NCBI GenBank assembly: GCA_028277405.1
Contig: JANQGH010000066.1
Location: forward strand, 1 to 64,000
From: Alphaproteobacteria bacterium
GTDB taxonomy: Bacteria; Pseudomonadota; Alphaproteobacteria; DSM-16000; Inquilinaceae
DNA: 64,000 bases
Reading direction: 5' to 3'
The translations under genes and the position numbers were made by a program. Shown piece after piece: positions 8,340-19,143 of the stretch (positions within the stretch are counted from its first letter, which is position 1; the number at the start of each line of letters is the position of its first letter). The notes under the pieces are model-generated. The model saw only the letters and a list, made by a program, of their open reading frames with translations, was not told the DNA's origin and did no database searches.

Positions 8340-9956
8340 CTACGCGCCATCGCCTAATGTGGGCGGGGCTTGCAGCAGTCGGCGGTCATAGAGTGCAACC
8401 GCCTCCAGTCCGATCGGTAGGTAGTCTTCAAGCTTGGTCAGCAGGGCGCGCACGGCGGCGCTGGCCTTGTGCTCGTGCAACGCGCCCATCTCGCCGTCAT
8501 CCTCGCCACCAGCCAGGATCGAGGACGGGGTCGCCAGATGCAGTACGGCGCAACCCGGCTCGCCAAAACGCGCCGGGCGTGTCTCGAAGCCGCCATTGGT
8601 CTTGATCAAGAACGGATAGAAGATTGGCTGATCGGTGGTATTGGCGTGCTGGGTCAGGTCCGCGTGGTCCCAGTCCGCGATGACATCAGGCACGCGCGAA
8701 TAGCGGATGCAACTGCGCGGCTCGCCGGCACCGACCAGTTCCACCTGATCGCTGGCGAAGACCGCTTCGCTGGCCTGAATGCGGCCCAGGGCGGCCTTGT
8801 CCAGAACGGTGACATATTCCATTTGGATCAGCGCCGTGCCCGCATCGATGGTGTCGACGATCGCCGATTTCAGCGTGGCCGCCGGTGTCTCGTTCCCGAC
8901 CACCGTGACCACCAGGTCTCGCACCGCGCCGTTCGACAGTTCCAGCGATGATGCGCCGGCGACCGTAATCCCGCCGTCAAACAGGATGCCGTCATAGCGA
9001 TGGCGCTTGCCGTCATTGATCGTGACGTCCTGCTCAATCACCACCGCCTGATCGCTGGCCCGGATGAGTGCAACGTCGAAGTCGTCTTCGGTGCGGGCAA
9101 CGGCCTCCGCGTCAACCGCGTCCGCGATGGTGGCGAAGACCAGCGGATCGGGCTGGAACAGGCCGTATGGCGGGGCCAGGAACAGGATCAGCCGCTTTGG
9201 ATGGAAATGGCCGTGCTTCCAGGTCGGCGGTGTTCGCACATCGACGGTGCGTTTCGATGCATCCTCATAGCTGCCGGGGAAGCAGGGCACGCCGCGCGGG
9301 TTCAACTGGCGCCACCAGAACTCACCGGTGAAGAAGGACGTGCGCTGGCTGCCGGCCGCCCCGGGCGCCACCGCCACAGCGCGCGATATCTGGCGCAGAT
9401 CCAGCGTCGCCGTGTTCAGGCCCGGATGGTCGGCGGCCACCAGCGGTTCGATATCGAACACCGAGTCCGGACCGCCCTCCTCCGGCGCCAAATCCAGCGG
9501 ATGAGTCTCGTCGCCAAGGGCGCTGGCCGGCACCAGGGGCGCGTCCATGCGAGGCGTGACCGCAACCCGCTGCCAACCCTCCTGGCTCTCCGCCTCTTTC
9601 AAGGCGATCGCCTCGGCCAACTGCTCGACGACAGTCAGGGTGCCCTTGCGCTGGCGCCAACTGATCGCGTTGGCAACTTCCGCTCGCCGCCCGTCCGCAT
9701 AGGGCGACAGCAACCGCGCGGCGACCAGGTCGGCGAGATAGGGCAGGATCCAGTCCTGCGCCGCGTTCTTGTCATCCAGCGGCTCGGGGAAGGCGTCGGC
9801 GTAACGTTGGCGCAGCGTGTTGGCAAGCAAGTCAAACAGATGGCCAAAGCCGTCGAGATAGGCCTGCAGATCGCCGCTCTCCCGGTCTCGATAGCGGTGC
9901 TCCTCCGGCAACAGCCGGTAGAGTTCCTTACCGCTGGGGTGATGGCGCAGGCTCAT
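8340..9956 (-). CDS. Phage tail protein I-like baseplate component
   Basis: I chose the ATG at 9956 (MSLRHHPSGKELYRLLPEEH) over an upstream in-frame start because it gives an ATGA overlap with the preceding baseplate gene, as elsewhere in this operon. The product is 538 residues. Residues about 8-110 resemble the N-terminus of P2 gpI-type tail proteins: a LLPEEHR start, an LxxYLxxFxHLFD helix, the DWxLPYLADLVAARL region, and a WRQRKGT motif before an amphipathic helix. In contractile tails such proteins link baseplate wedge to fibre. The C-terminal 400 residues are beta-rich and not recognised, and may form a fibre-like extension. It is followed closely by the DUF6519 giant gene, which fits a connector role. 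Confidence 0.75.
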   Translation of the reverse strand: MSLRHHPSGKELYRLLPEEHRYRDRESGDLQAYLDGFGHLFDLLANTLRQRYADAFPEPLDDKNAAQDWILPYLADLVAARLLSPYADGRRAEVANAISWRQRKGTLTVVEQLAEAIALKEAESQEGWQRVAVTPRMDAPLVPASALGDETHPLDLAPEEGGPDSVFDIEPLVAADHPGLNTATLDLRQISRAVAVAPGAAGSQRTSFFTGEFWWRQLNPRGVPCFPGSYEDASKRTVDVRTPPTWKHGHFHPKRLILFLAPPYGLFQPDPLVFATIADAVDAEAVARTEDDFDVALIRASDQAVVIEQDVTINDGKRHRYDGILFDGGITVAGASSLELSNGAVRDLVVTVVGNETPAATLKSAIVDTIDAGTALIQMEYVTVLDKAALGRIQASEAVFASDQVELVGAGEPRSCIRYSRVPDVIADWDHADLTQHANTTDQPIFYPFLIKTNGGFETRPARFGEPGCAVLHLATPSSILAGGEDDGEMGALHEHKASAAVRALLTKLEDYLPIGLEAVALYDRRLLQAPPTLGDGA

Positions 9957-12910
9957 AGCTCGAACTCCTGCGAGACCACGGACAGGGTCGAGCCGGCATC
10001 CAGGCAAAGAAGCTGATAGTCGGTGACGCGGACGGCCCTGATGTCGCCGTGGGGGCCACGGCTGACCCGCTCGACCAGATCGTCGGTACCGCCGCCGCTG
10101 CTGACCGTCGAGGGCAGGATGACCGCCTTGGCGTTGGAGACACCGTCGACGGATTCCGCGACGGCCAGCACATCGGCGATGAACAGATCCTGGCCAAGGC
10201 CGCGCCGCTCAAGCGAAAACGCGTCGCGCATGGCAATCTCGACGGCCTCTTCGATCTCGTCCGGATCGAACGCCGCACTGTCGACGCTGATCTGGACGGC
10301 CAGATGCAGGCGCACATGCTGATAGTCGACGACATCGACCGTGCGGCCGGGCAGCGAGCGGTCCTGCAGGAAGGCGATCAACTCGCCCTTCAGGTCGCCC
10401 AACAGGCCGCCCTCAGCGGGCACCACGACGACAATGACCTTCTCTTCTCGGCCGACCGCCGTTTTATCGATGAAGGACCGCGCCTGCCAGACGCTGCTGT
10501 GGCGGCGGGCCAGGTCTTCATAGTCGGTAATTGCGACGGCCCGGCTGAGCGCGCGCACACTGGCCGGAGCGGATTCGCGCACGGCGGTGGCTGGCTCCCT
10601 ATCATTGCCGCCGGTCGTCTCGAAGGGCTGGCTGATCGCGTCGATCAAATAGTGCTTCTTCGCCGGCTTCTTCAGGCCGCCCGGCGGCACGCCGTTGCCG
10701 GCGGTGCCAACGCCTTCGCGCCGGAACTCCAGACGGACGTTGTTGGTATCGGTGCGGATGCGCTGATCCAGCGTGATGCGCAGCGTATCGTCTTCGGTCA
10801 GTGCCAGCCGGTAAGTGAAGTCGTCCGGATCGATGGGCTCGTAGAGCGACACCTGACGCCAGAACCGGCCGTCGACCGTGAGGCCGATATCGGCACGCAC
10901 GCCGGCATCGATGGTGCGGTCGGCGACGAACGATGTCTCCTTGGCGTCGAGCACGAAGCTTTGCCGGTTCTGGGTTGCGTCGCCGCTGCCCAACACCTTA
11001 GCGGGCTTGGTCTCGCCATGGCCCATGGTCCCAACATTGCCGCGCAGAACCGTCGCGCCCAGGTCGAATGCGTCCAACTCCTCCGGCTCGGCCTCGACAT
11101 CGATCCGCGTCCAGTAGGCCGTGCCCGCCGCGCCCGTTTCGGTCGTGACCACCACATCGGTGATCGTGCTCTTGAGCGCGGCAACGATTTCGCCATCGGT
11201 CGTCTTCTCGAACAGAACGGTGCGGCCCTTCTTCAAGAGCGGCGGCGGTTCCGCTCGGCTTTCGAACAGCAGTGGCCGGCCGAGATTGCGGATCGACACC
11301 GGGCTGCGGTCGTGATCGCGCGGGAAAACCCGGGTGGCGAACGGTCCGTGAAACCGGGTCACATCGTCCGGCAAGGCGCCAGTAAATGCGCTGGTGTCGA
11401 AGGTCACCAGGAAGCTGTCCTCGCGTTCCTCGATGCGGGTGACCTTGATCGGGTAAAGCGTGCCGTCGTCGGCCTCCGCGACCATCCAGTCGCCAGTTGC
11501 CAGACCATCGGGTGCGCCGTCGAACTCGGCCGCATTGGCGGCCGTTTGCGCGGTTACCGTCGCGATCGTGTCCTGATCTTCGAATTTGAGAAACACCGTA
11601 TCGACGGTGTTGTCGTCGATGTCACCTTCCAGATAGACGAACTCGCCATCCTCGTAGTGGCGTGTGAGCCTGCTGGGTTGGCCGCGATAGTAGGTCGTGA
11701 AATCCGTGTCGCCGGCCCCGCGAAAGGCGATCCGGTTCGTCGTCTTGGGGATCTGCCAGGCCGTGCGGTCGTTGCCCTCGGGCAAGGTGTGCGGCGTCAT
11801 CAGATAGAGCGTTTCGCCGGGATCGGGCGCCGCTCGGTCGAGAATGACCGCCTTGTCGTCAAGCGCGGTGATCTCGGCGAACTGCCAGCCGGCGTCGTAC
11901 CAGCCGAGCACATTGCCGGCCGCCAAGCCGCTGGCGGCGGTCAGCACGGCGACGTTATCGCCCTTGGGCCGCGCGGTCCTGACCTCCGACGGGATCGTCC
12001 ACAGGCTGGTGTCTCCGCGGACCCAGACCGCGCTCGCGACCTTATCGGCGGACCGCAGCAAGGGCGCGTTGTCGGGCGTCAGACCATCGACGCGCGTCGC
12101 GATCGGTTTTGGCATCGGACCCGTGCCCTCGACCACCGCGACCTGGCCGACGGATAGCTCGTCATCCTCGCCAACAGCCCGCCAGGCACCGCCGCCCTGG
12201 TCGAACGGATCGAAGGTCATCGGGTGGCGGTCCCAGCCGGCGAACCGCATCTCATTCAGCGCGGCGTCGACCTCCAGATCGGTCAGGGTCTCAAAGATCA
12301 GGGGCTTGCCGCCGTCGGGTGGCAGATACTTCGCCTGCAAGCCCCTGTCGACGATGCCGTCGAGATCGTCCTTGACGATCAGCGCGACCGTCGTGCTGGC
12401 CGAGGCCGGTGGTGCCGGCGCATAGCCGATCATGTCGGCCAGCGCGCGCACATTGTCCCACTGAGTGGCGGTGCGGATGTAGCCCTCGTTCGCGTAGGCA
12501 TCCAGCGCCTCGGTCAGCACATGGGTCACGCGCGCGACGGCACGGGCAATCTCGGATGTCTGGTCGGGATCGCGGGCGGCGTAGTCGTCCAGCAGCCGTT
12601 CCAAGCAGGCCGCATCGCTCTCCGACTGGTCCGGACGAACCCGCCATAGCCCCGGCCACTTCAGCGCCGATCGGGCCAGCGTGAGGTCGGTGTCCAGAGC
12701 CGCCAGTTCGACAGTATCGTTGGGCAGATTGGCGAACAGGTCGCGCCACCAATCGACCTCGCCCATCTCGTCACGCGGCAAGGATTGCAGGTAGTTGACC
12801 AGATGCGCCAGGCGCAGCTCTTCCCGCCAGTTCGCGGCGTTACCGTCGACATAGCGGAAGCGCGAGAGCGAGGCCCGGTTCCACCGGGTCATGTCCGTGC
12901 GCGGCGTCAT
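9953..12910 (-). CDS. Large baseplate J-like protein (Afp12-type)
   Basis: The start is set at ATG 12910 (MTPRTDMTRWNR), which overlaps the previous stop as ATGA. That gives 985 residues. The middle is a chain of beta-rich repeats. Towards the C-terminus, in roughly the last 250 residues, come the hallmarks of baseplate J/gp47: an ALSRAVAITDYEDLAR segment, then VIVVVVPAEGG and a gp47-type beta-alpha end with DVVDYQHVRLHL. In eCIS particles two J-like proteins of unequal size (Afp11 and Afp12) form the baseplate wedge. This is the larger and follows the smaller directly, as expected. The family assignment is firm; exact equivalence to Afp12 is inferred from size and order. Confidence 0.85.
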   Translation of the reverse strand: MTPRTDMTRWNRASLSRFRYVDGNAANWREELRLAHLVNYLQSLPRDEMGEVDWWRDLFANLPNDTVELAALDTDLTLARSALKWPGLWRVRPDQSESDAACLERLLDDYAARDPDQTSEIARAVARVTHVLTEALDAYANEGYIRTATQWDNVRALADMIGYAPAPPASASTTVALIVKDDLDGIVDRGLQAKYLPPDGGKPLIFETLTDLEVDAALNEMRFAGWDRHPMTFDPFDQGGGAWRAVGEDDELSVGQVAVVEGTGPMPKPIATRVDGLTPDNAPLLRSADKVASAVWVRGDTSLWTIPSEVRTARPKGDNVAVLTAASGLAAGNVLGWYDAGWQFAEITALDDKAVILDRAAPDPGETLYLMTPHTLPEGNDRTAWQIPKTTNRIAFRGAGDTDFTTYYRGQPSRLTRHYEDGEFVYLEGDIDDNTVDTVFLKFEDQDTIATVTAQTAANAAEFDGAPDGLATGDWMVAEADDGTLYPIKVTRIEEREDSFLVTFDTSAFTGALPDDVTRFHGPFATRVFPRDHDRSPVSIRNLGRPLLFESRAEPPPLLKKGRTVLFEKTTDGEIVAALKSTITDVVVTTETGAAGTAYWTRIDVEAEPEELDAFDLGATVLRGNVGTMGHGETKPAKVLGSGDATQNRQSFVLDAKETSFVADRTIDAGVRADIGLTVDGRFWRQVSLYEPIDPDDFTYRLALTEDDTLRITLDQRIRTDTNNVRLEFRREGVGTAGNGVPPGGLKKPAKKHYLIDAISQPFETTGGNDREPATAVRESAPASVRALSRAVAITDYEDLARRHSSVWQARSFIDKTAVGREEKVIVVVVPAEGGLLGDLKGELIAFLQDRSLPGRTVDVVDYQHVRLHLAVQISVDSAAFDPDEIEEAVEIAMRDAFSLERRGLGQDLFIADVLAVAESVDGVSNAKAVILPSTVSSGGGTDDLVERVSRGPHGDIRAVRVTDYQLLCLDAGSTLSVVSQEFEL

Positions 12911-14109
12911 CCCGGCAGCCCTCCGGTCAGGCTGAGTTGGTAGAAGCCGCGCGCCGCCTGGCCCGGGAGGTTGTCGCAAACCGCGATCTCATCGCCCTCA
13001 AGCCGGATGACGCCGGCATGAGACATGTCCGGGAACTGGTTGCCGACCTTCTTGAAGCGGTTGATGCAGACTGCGTCCACGCCGTCGAGTGCCATCAGGA
13101 CCTCGACGATGTCGCTGAGATGCAGGTCCTCGCCAAAGCGCAAACGGCCGGGTGCGAAGAAGCCGGTCGGGCCGGTGCCCAGCGTCTCGGCGATCGCGCG
13201 CCTTACCTCGGAGCGGTAGAAGGTCGAAGCGATCCGGACCGAGATCGACATGGATATCCCGACCGGCACGGCATCATTGAGAAACACGTGCTGGCCGGCC
13301 ATGCGGTAGGCGTCGAGATAGATCCGCAGCAACGCGCGGATGGTTGGCCGGGCCGACCACGGCGGCGGCGTCAGGCCCCGCACTTCGTAGAAGCGCCCGA
13401 TCTCGGCGACTTGCTCGGCCGATAGCGGCTGGGCGTCGGGCACGCCAGCGTCGTCCGTCAGCGCGGTGTCGAGCGGCAGGTTGCGCCAATTGACCGTGAC
13501 CACACGAATGCTGGTCCAAGACCCTGTCCACTCATCGCTGGCCTGGGCGCGCAGGACCAGCGGATGGTCCTCCATGCGTTCCGCATAATCGTCCAGCGTA
13601 ACCATACGGTGCTGGGTGTGGACCTGCTGTGGCCCCAGCACCCGCGCCTCCTCCATGGCCTGCGGCAGCCGGTACCAGTAACGCTCCAGCTTTCGCTTCA
13701 GCGTCTGGCTGTCGTCGCCGATCTCGCCACCGTAAAGCGCCTTCGGCGTTTCGACGGTCGCGTCGTAGCCGATAAGGGCGAGCAGCCGGCGGACCGATTC
13801 CGGCCGGCGCGCCGTCTCCAGCTTGGCCTCGCCATGCACGACGTCGAGCGTGTTGGAATAGCGGTCGAGCAGGCTGGCGATGACTTCGACGATCACCACC
13901 TCCATGTCGGCCGGGGTCCAACGCGTGCGTTCCGGATACCTTGCCGCCAATTCCTCCATCAGGAACATGCGGATGCTGTCGTAGTCGCGCGCGTCCCAAT
14001 CGTAGTGATCGTCGATCGGCGGCAGCGGCTTGGGCAGGTCGACCTGCCGCTCGCCGCAATCCGGGCAACCGTCGCCGAAGATCAGTTTCGCTTCGGGCGT
14101 CGCGGCCAT
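12907..14109 (-). CDS. Smaller baseplate J-like protein (Afp11-type)
   Basis: The 400-residue protein has both flanking junctions as ATGA overlaps, supporting start 14109. The N-terminus carries CPDCG (15-19), a possible metal-binding knuckle. Next is the DYDSIRMFLMEELAARYPERT segment, with a helix that includes VVIVEVIASLLDRYSNTLDVV; both are typical of the wedge helices of J-like baseplate proteins. Residues about 270-400 contain the C-terminal domain with VGISMSISVRIASTFY and LSDIVEVLMALDGVDAV, as in gp47-like C-termini. It should form the heterodimeric baseplate wedge with the 985-residue protein encoded next. Confidence 0.82.
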   Translation of the reverse strand: MAATPEAKLIFGDGCPDCGERQVDLPKPLPPIDDHYDWDARDYDSIRMFLMEELAARYPERTRWTPADMEVVIVEVIASLLDRYSNTLDVVHGEAKLETARRPESVRRLLALIGYDATVETPKALYGGEIGDDSQTLKRKLERYWYRLPQAMEEARVLGPQQVHTQHRMVTLDDYAERMEDHPLVLRAQASDEWTGSWTSIRVVTVNWRNLPLDTALTDDAGVPDAQPLSAEQVAEIGRFYEVRGLTPPPWSARPTIRALLRIYLDAYRMAGQHVFLNDAVPVGISMSISVRIASTFYRSEVRRAIAETLGTGPTGFFAPGRLRFGEDLHLSDIVEVLMALDGVDAVCINRFKKVGNQFPDMSHAGVIRLEGDEIAVCDNLPGQAARGFYQLSLTGGLPG

Positions 14110-14564
14110 CAGGCCCCTCCCCCTGACGGTGCGCTGACCCGGAACTCGTGGCTCTCGGCCTTGCGCACGGCGCTGAGCTCATACGAGATGCGGATGATCA
14201 ACTGCTCTTCATTGCCCGGCGGGGCGCCGACCTCGATGCGCAAGGTGCGCGGGTCGACCTCGCCCTGCAGCGCCTCGGCCAGCGAGGCCTCTAGCCGCTT
14301 CTTGGTCAGCTCCCACAAGGGCGCGGTGTTGGGTTCGAACACCAGCCGTCGTACACCGGCCCCGAACTCGGGCCGGAAGACGCGTTCGGGCGGGGTGGTG
14401 AACAGCACCTGTTCGATCTGCTCGCGCACATGGGCGAGCCGGCCGCTTTGGGCACCGCCTTCCCCGGTCATCCGGAACGGAAAGGCCAGATAGCCGATGC
14501 TTTGCAGGCCCGCGCGCGGCACATCGGCGTTGTAGGCCTCGATCTTGTCGTCGATGGTGCTCAT
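14109..14564 (-). CDS. GPW/gp25 family baseplate wedge protein
   Basis: The 151-residue protein has the gp25 core. REQIEQVLFTTPPERVFRPEFG (about 47-68) is followed by GVRRLVFEPN and a second half with RTLRIEV. In T4 and in eCIS particles gp25-like proteins connect the baseplate wedge to the first sheath ring and trigger contraction. The start at 14564 overlaps the spike gene stop (ATGA) and the end overlaps the Afp11-like gene, so translation is coupled across all three. The length is typical. The final residues are Ser/Gly-rich and probably flexible. This is one of the safest calls in the operon. Confidence 0.93.
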   Translation of the reverse strand: MSTIDDKIEAYNADVPRAGLQSIGYLAFPFRMTGEGGAQSGRLAHVREQIEQVLFTTPPERVFRPEFGAGVRRLVFEPNTAPLWELTKKRLEASLAEALQGEVDPRTLRIEVGAPPGNEEQLIIRISYELSAVRKAESHEFRVSAPSGGGA

Positions 14565-15382
14565 GACGTCGTCACCGTCGTGGAGAGCTGGGCCGGGGTC
14601 ATGGGAATGACCGGCGGCGATGTCGGCGCACCGGGTGCGGCCGCGATATGGGTATGGGTGTTGAACAGGGTCATCAGCGAGATGCCCTTGACCAGGAACT
14701 CACCCCCCGCCCCGCCCAGCGCGACCTGCGTGCCCTCGACCGTCACGATCTGGCCTTTGACTGTGACCTGCGGGCCCTGCATCTGGATCTCGCTGCCGGC
14801 CGGGTCCGTCAGGGTGATCTTGGAATTTTCCATCACCAGCTTGTGGCCGCTGGCGTTTTCCAGGATCACCTTGTTGCCGCTGGCGTCCAGGATCAGCTTG
14901 GTGCCGTTGTTGGCCTCGACATCGACCGAGCCGTTTTCATCCATGGCCAGAATGGCGCCTGCGGAATGCTGAAGCCGCACCTGCTCGGCCCCCGACTCGT
15001 CGGCAAATTCCAGGACATGGCCGGAGGTGGTCTTGAACACCCGGCTGGTCGGCGGCGAGACCTGGGCTTCCTGCGGCACGTCACCGGCCGACTGCCAAAA
15101 CGTACCGACCCAGATCGGCGCCGACAGCACGCCTTGCTCAAACTCCACCCAGACCTGGGCGCCGATCTCCGGCACGGTGAAGAAGCCCTGATCGGTCAGC
15201 CCGCCATGGGGTAGGCAGGGCAGCGCCCAGTCGGTCTCGACCTCGTCGCCCAACACCGACGGCACGCGCAGGCGCAGGCGCGCCAACTGCTCGGGATCCT
15301 CATTGTCGGCGACGAAACCGCGATACTTGCCGAAATACTGCCGGCTGGCACGTTCGAGTAGCTGTTCGGCCTGGCCGTCCAT
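14561..15382 (-). CDS. gpV/VgrG-like central spike protein
   Basis: I chose ATG 15382 (MDGQAEQLLERASRQYFGKY) because AGGGAGG lies 6 bases upstream; an in-frame GTG at 15397 overlaps the preceding stop and is the alternative. Residues about 15-110 form the OB-fold of baseplate V proteins (YFGKYRGFVADNEDPE, RLRLRVPSVLG, PEIGAQVWVEFEQG, PIWVGTFW). From about 125 to 230 there are repeating beta strands (GHVLEFAD, KLILDASGNK, KLVMENSKITLTD) of a needle-like beta helix. It forms the trimeric central spike and sits directly after the gpD-like hub gene; the two together correspond to a split VgrG. No separate PAAR tip gene was seen in the window. Confidence 0.9.
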   Translation of the reverse strand: MDGQAEQLLERASRQYFGKYRGFVADNEDPEQLARLRLRVPSVLGDEVETDWALPCLPHGGLTDQGFFTVPEIGAQVWVEFEQGVLSAPIWVGTFWQSAGDVPQEAQVSPPTSRVFKTTSGHVLEFADESGAEQVRLQHSAGAILAMDENGSVDVEANNGTKLILDASGNKVILENASGHKLVMENSKITLTDPAGSEIQMQGPQVTVKGQIVTVEGTQVALGGAGGEFLVKGISLMTLFNTHTHIAAAPGAPTSPPVIPMTPAQLSTTVTTS

Positions 15383-15393
15383 CGCCGCCTCCC

Positions 15394-16542
15394 TCACAAG
15401 ACCCCGGCCAGCACGCCGCCGGCCTCTTCCAGATTGTCGCCATAGGCGTTGCGCAGCAGCTGGAAGCTCTGGCGATAGCCGCTGGTATCGAAGACATGGT
15501 CGACCGTGTCGACGTAGTAGACGCCGCCATAGCGCTGGCCGATGCCGTCGACGCCCACCGGCTCGCCCACGCGCAGGACATGGCCATAAAGCGCACCGTC
15601 CAACTCGCCGGTCGCCTTGATCTTCATGGCGTTTTCGTTGGCCTTGGCCAGCGCCCGCGCCGCCGCCTCTTCCGGCGTCGCCTCGCCCGCACGGGACAGG
15701 CGCCAGGTGAAATCGCCCAGACCGCTATCGGCGCTGGTCGCCGGTTCGGTGCCTAGCAGTTCCAGATCCGGTTCGATTGTCTCGGACTCGGTGTCCTCGC
15801 CCTCGCGCGCGGCTATGTCGTACGCAACCGAATCCGGCAAATGGCCGTCATCGGTCAGGCTGAAATTGATGCAGTTCGTGTCCGGACCGGCATAGACCAT
15901 GATGTTGTCTTGCGGCGCCAGGGTCAGCCGCATGGGCCCGAAATAGATCGCGCCTTGGCTGAAGATCAGTTCATAGCCGTTGGCCTCGGCCCGCTCTCGC
16001 AGGAACTTGATGTCGGTATCGTCCTGGTTCAGCGAGACCGCTTGCAGGCCGTCCGCATTGTCGCCGTGGGCCGCCAGACTGTGCCGGCCGGCGATGGTGG
16101 TGACGATCACGCCGTCGCTTGTCGGGCCGTCGGCACCCCATTGCTCACGCATATGATCACGATCGAGCGGCAGGGACTCGTCTTGGCAAGTGACGGTCAG
16201 CGTCGTTTGGCCCGGGTTCGCCGGGTAGTCGGCATCGACGTTCAAGATGAAGCCACGCATCACCTCCTCGATGCGCTCGCCGAAGGCCGCCTCGATTTTG
16301 ATCGGCGCCCAGGGTTTCAGCAGGTCGAGGTCCTGGACGTTCCAGCTGCCGTCCTCCAAACGACGCGTCTCGAAGGTCAGGGTCGCGGCGGCGGCTTGCG
16401 CCCGGCTGGTGCTGACCTGGACCGAGACCAGCACGGGATAGAGGTCGTCCAAGGTCGTGCCATCGACGGTGATTATGCACTCCGCCGGCTCGCGGGTTTT
16501 GTCACCGAACAGATCGATGCCAATATCGACGCTGAAAGCCAT
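15394..16542 (-). CDS. Phage late control gene D-like hub protein
   Basis: The 382-residue protein matches the gpD/VgrG hub fold. It has a N-terminal beta domain with YPVLVSVQVSTSRAQAAAAT, the DIKFLRERAEANGYELIF segment (near 180-195) typical of gpD proteins, and a C-terminal domain with GHVLRVGEPVGVDGIGQRYGGVYYVDTVDH, where a peptidoglycan or tube-binding OB-like fold would sit. It is thought to form the trimeric hub between spike and inner tube. Four bases separate it from the LysM gene, and its stop lies 12 bases ahead of the chosen spike start. Confidence 0.9.
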   Translation of the reverse strand: MAFSVDIGIDLFGDKTREPAECIITVDGTTLDDLYPVLVSVQVSTSRAQAAAATLTFETRRLEDGSWNVQDLDLLKPWAPIKIEAAFGERIEEVMRGFILNVDADYPANPGQTTLTVTCQDESLPLDRDHMREQWGADGPTSDGVIVTTIAGRHSLAAHGDNADGLQAVSLNQDDTDIKFLRERAEANGYELIFSQGAIYFGPMRLTLAPQDNIMVYAGPDTNCINFSLTDDGHLPDSVAYDIAAREGEDTESETIEPDLELLGTEPATSADSGLGDFTWRLSRAGEATPEEAAARALAKANENAMKIKATGELDGALYGHVLRVGEPVGVDGIGQRYGGVYYVDTVDHVFDTSGYRQSFQLLRNAYGDNLEEAGGVLAGVL

Positions 16543-16546
16543 GGCC

Positions 16547-16912
16547 CTACTCCCGCGCCTTCGGGATCAGGATGACGGAGCCCGGGCGTAGATTGCGTGT
16601 GGCCGCGGTGCGTTCTTCCGGCGTCAGGCTGTCGAGCGGCGGCAGGTCGTCCTCTGGCAGGGTCTCGAACACCAGCGGTCCGGCGAACAGGAACTCAGGG
16701 TTGGCGTCGGCGATGCGCCACCATAGCCGGTCGTTCTGGTAGTAGTGCAACGCCAGCAGGTCCAGCCGGTCGCCGGCCGTGACCTCGTGCTCGATCACCG
16801 GCGTGGCCGGACCGACCTGCCGCGCGCGCACGCCGCTGAAAGGCAGACCACCGTCATCGTCCGGCTCGAACCGGCGCGCCTTCTCATAGCGGGAGCCCTT
16901 GCGGAAGGTCAT
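16547..16912 (-). CDS. LysM domain baseplate/tail protein
   Basis: The 121-residue protein has a single LysM-like module from about 40 to 118. It starts with IEHEVTAGDRLDLLALHYYQNDRLWWRIADANPE, and a PGSVILIP end closes the fold. Small LysM proteins of this length are standard in eCIS and Mu-like tail clusters, next to the hub. They are structural adaptors between hub and tube, not cell-wall enzymes. The first 30 residues are basic. The start at 16912 overlaps the stop of the upstream tube/adaptor gene (ATGA), and four bases separate its end from the hub gene. Confidence 0.9.
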   Translation of the reverse strand: MTFRKGSRYEKARRFEPDDDGGLPFSGVRARQVGPATPVIEHEVTAGDRLDLLALHYYQNDRLWWRIADANPEFLFAGPLVFETLPEDDLPPLDSLTPEERTAATRNLRPGSVILIPKARE

Positions 16913-17556
16913 GCCAGCGCCCCCAGGACGGAGCCGACAGTCTGGCCCAGGTTCAAGGTCGCGCCGGCGGTCTGGCGCAGCTTGTCGACCGTGGTGAACG
17001 GGTTGTTGCCTTCGATCACTTCCATGGCGAGTTGGACCTTGGCGCGGTAGGGCAGCAGCGACGAAAGGTGCGCGACCTCGTTGATCGTCACGCTGGTCAG
17101 GAATACCGGCAGGATCTGGATGCCCCAGATAAACAAAAGGACCGAGGCATGCTCCTGCCGCTGGAACGCCCGGGAACCGCCAAGGCCGAGGCTGGACAGC
17201 ACCTGCAGGCCGCCCGGTCCCTGGGTCTTTGGCTCGAGCATGCTTTTCAGCGTGTCGATCTGCGGCTGGATGCCGAAGGCCTGGGCGATAGGATCACCCT
17301 CATCCATCGCTTCCGTGCCGTCGAACAGCACGTCGATGCTGAAGCTCTCCTTCTGCAACTCAACGCCCTGCGCGACCCGGGGCGTTTCGAACGGCGTGGT
17401 GAAGTCGTAGCCGCCGCGCGTACCCGGTGCGTTGCCGGTAGTGACCGTGATCGAGCGCGAGCGCGAAATGGTCTCAGGATTGAACTGGAAGATCAGCGCC
17501 AATGGCGGCAGGGAAAGACCGTATTCGACCAGCGCACCCTTGATGAAGTTCGCCAT
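16909..17556 (-). CDS. CIS tube/adaptor protein (Afp7/Pvc7-type N-terminal domain)
   Basis: The 215-residue protein shows the contractile-injection tube protein pattern: LPPLALIFQFNPETISRSRS (about 15-35), FSIDVLFDGTEAMDEGDPIAQAFG (about 72-95), and later the LPVFLTSVTINEVAHLSSLLPYRAKVQLAMEVIE segment. In Afp/PVC particles this domain forms the tube-initiating ring above the hub. Afp7 fuses it to LysM, whereas here the LysM part is a separate overlapping gene. The C-terminal tail is Gly/Ala-rich. Gene order with LysM and hub immediately after supports the assignment. Confidence 0.88.
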   Translation of the reverse strand: MANFIKGALVEYGLSLPPLALIFQFNPETISRSRSITVTTGNAPGTRGGYDFTTPFETPRVAQGVELQKESFSIDVLFDGTEAMDEGDPIAQAFGIQPQIDTLKSMLEPKTQGPGGLQVLSSLGLGGSRAFQRQEHASVLLFIWGIQILPVFLTSVTINEVAHLSSLLPYRAKVQLAMEVIEGNNPFTTVDKLRQTAGATLNLGQTVGSVLGALA

Positions 17557-17559
17557 CGC

Positions 17560-17807
17560 CTAGCCCTCCTGCCCTTGGCCGCGCTTAGCCGAGAGTTCGC
17601 GCCCGATTGCCTGCGCGACGTCGCCTGCGACCTGGTGGCGGGAGGCCCCCTTGGTGGCCGTCACAGGGCCAACCTGCAGGCGGTCAATCGAGCCATTGGC
17701 ATTTGGCTCGGTCTGGCGCGCCAACCGCTCGACAGCGAGGCGGGCCACGGCCTCCGCCTGATGGCGCAAATGGCCGGGCAGGTGCAGCCGCATTTTGCGC
17801 ACGCGGA

Positions 17808-17811
<4 letters not shown>
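17560..17811 (-). CDS. Small eCIS protein of unknown function (83 residues)
   Basis: A longer in-frame opening exists, but the start at ATG 17811 gives an ATGA overlap with the AAA+ ATPase stop and removes an upstream stretch that is only a shadow of that gene. The remaining 83 residues are basic and mostly helical (MIRVRKMRLHLPGHLRHQAE...), ending in a Lys/Arg/Gln-rich tail 4 bases before the tube/adaptor gene. Small basic ORFs at this position, between ATPase and tube/adaptor, occur in many eCIS loci without assigned function. An assembly or ATPase-partner role is only a guess. Confidence 0.72.
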
Positions 17812-19133
<1,322 letters not shown>

Positions 19134-19143
19134 CGCGCCCTCC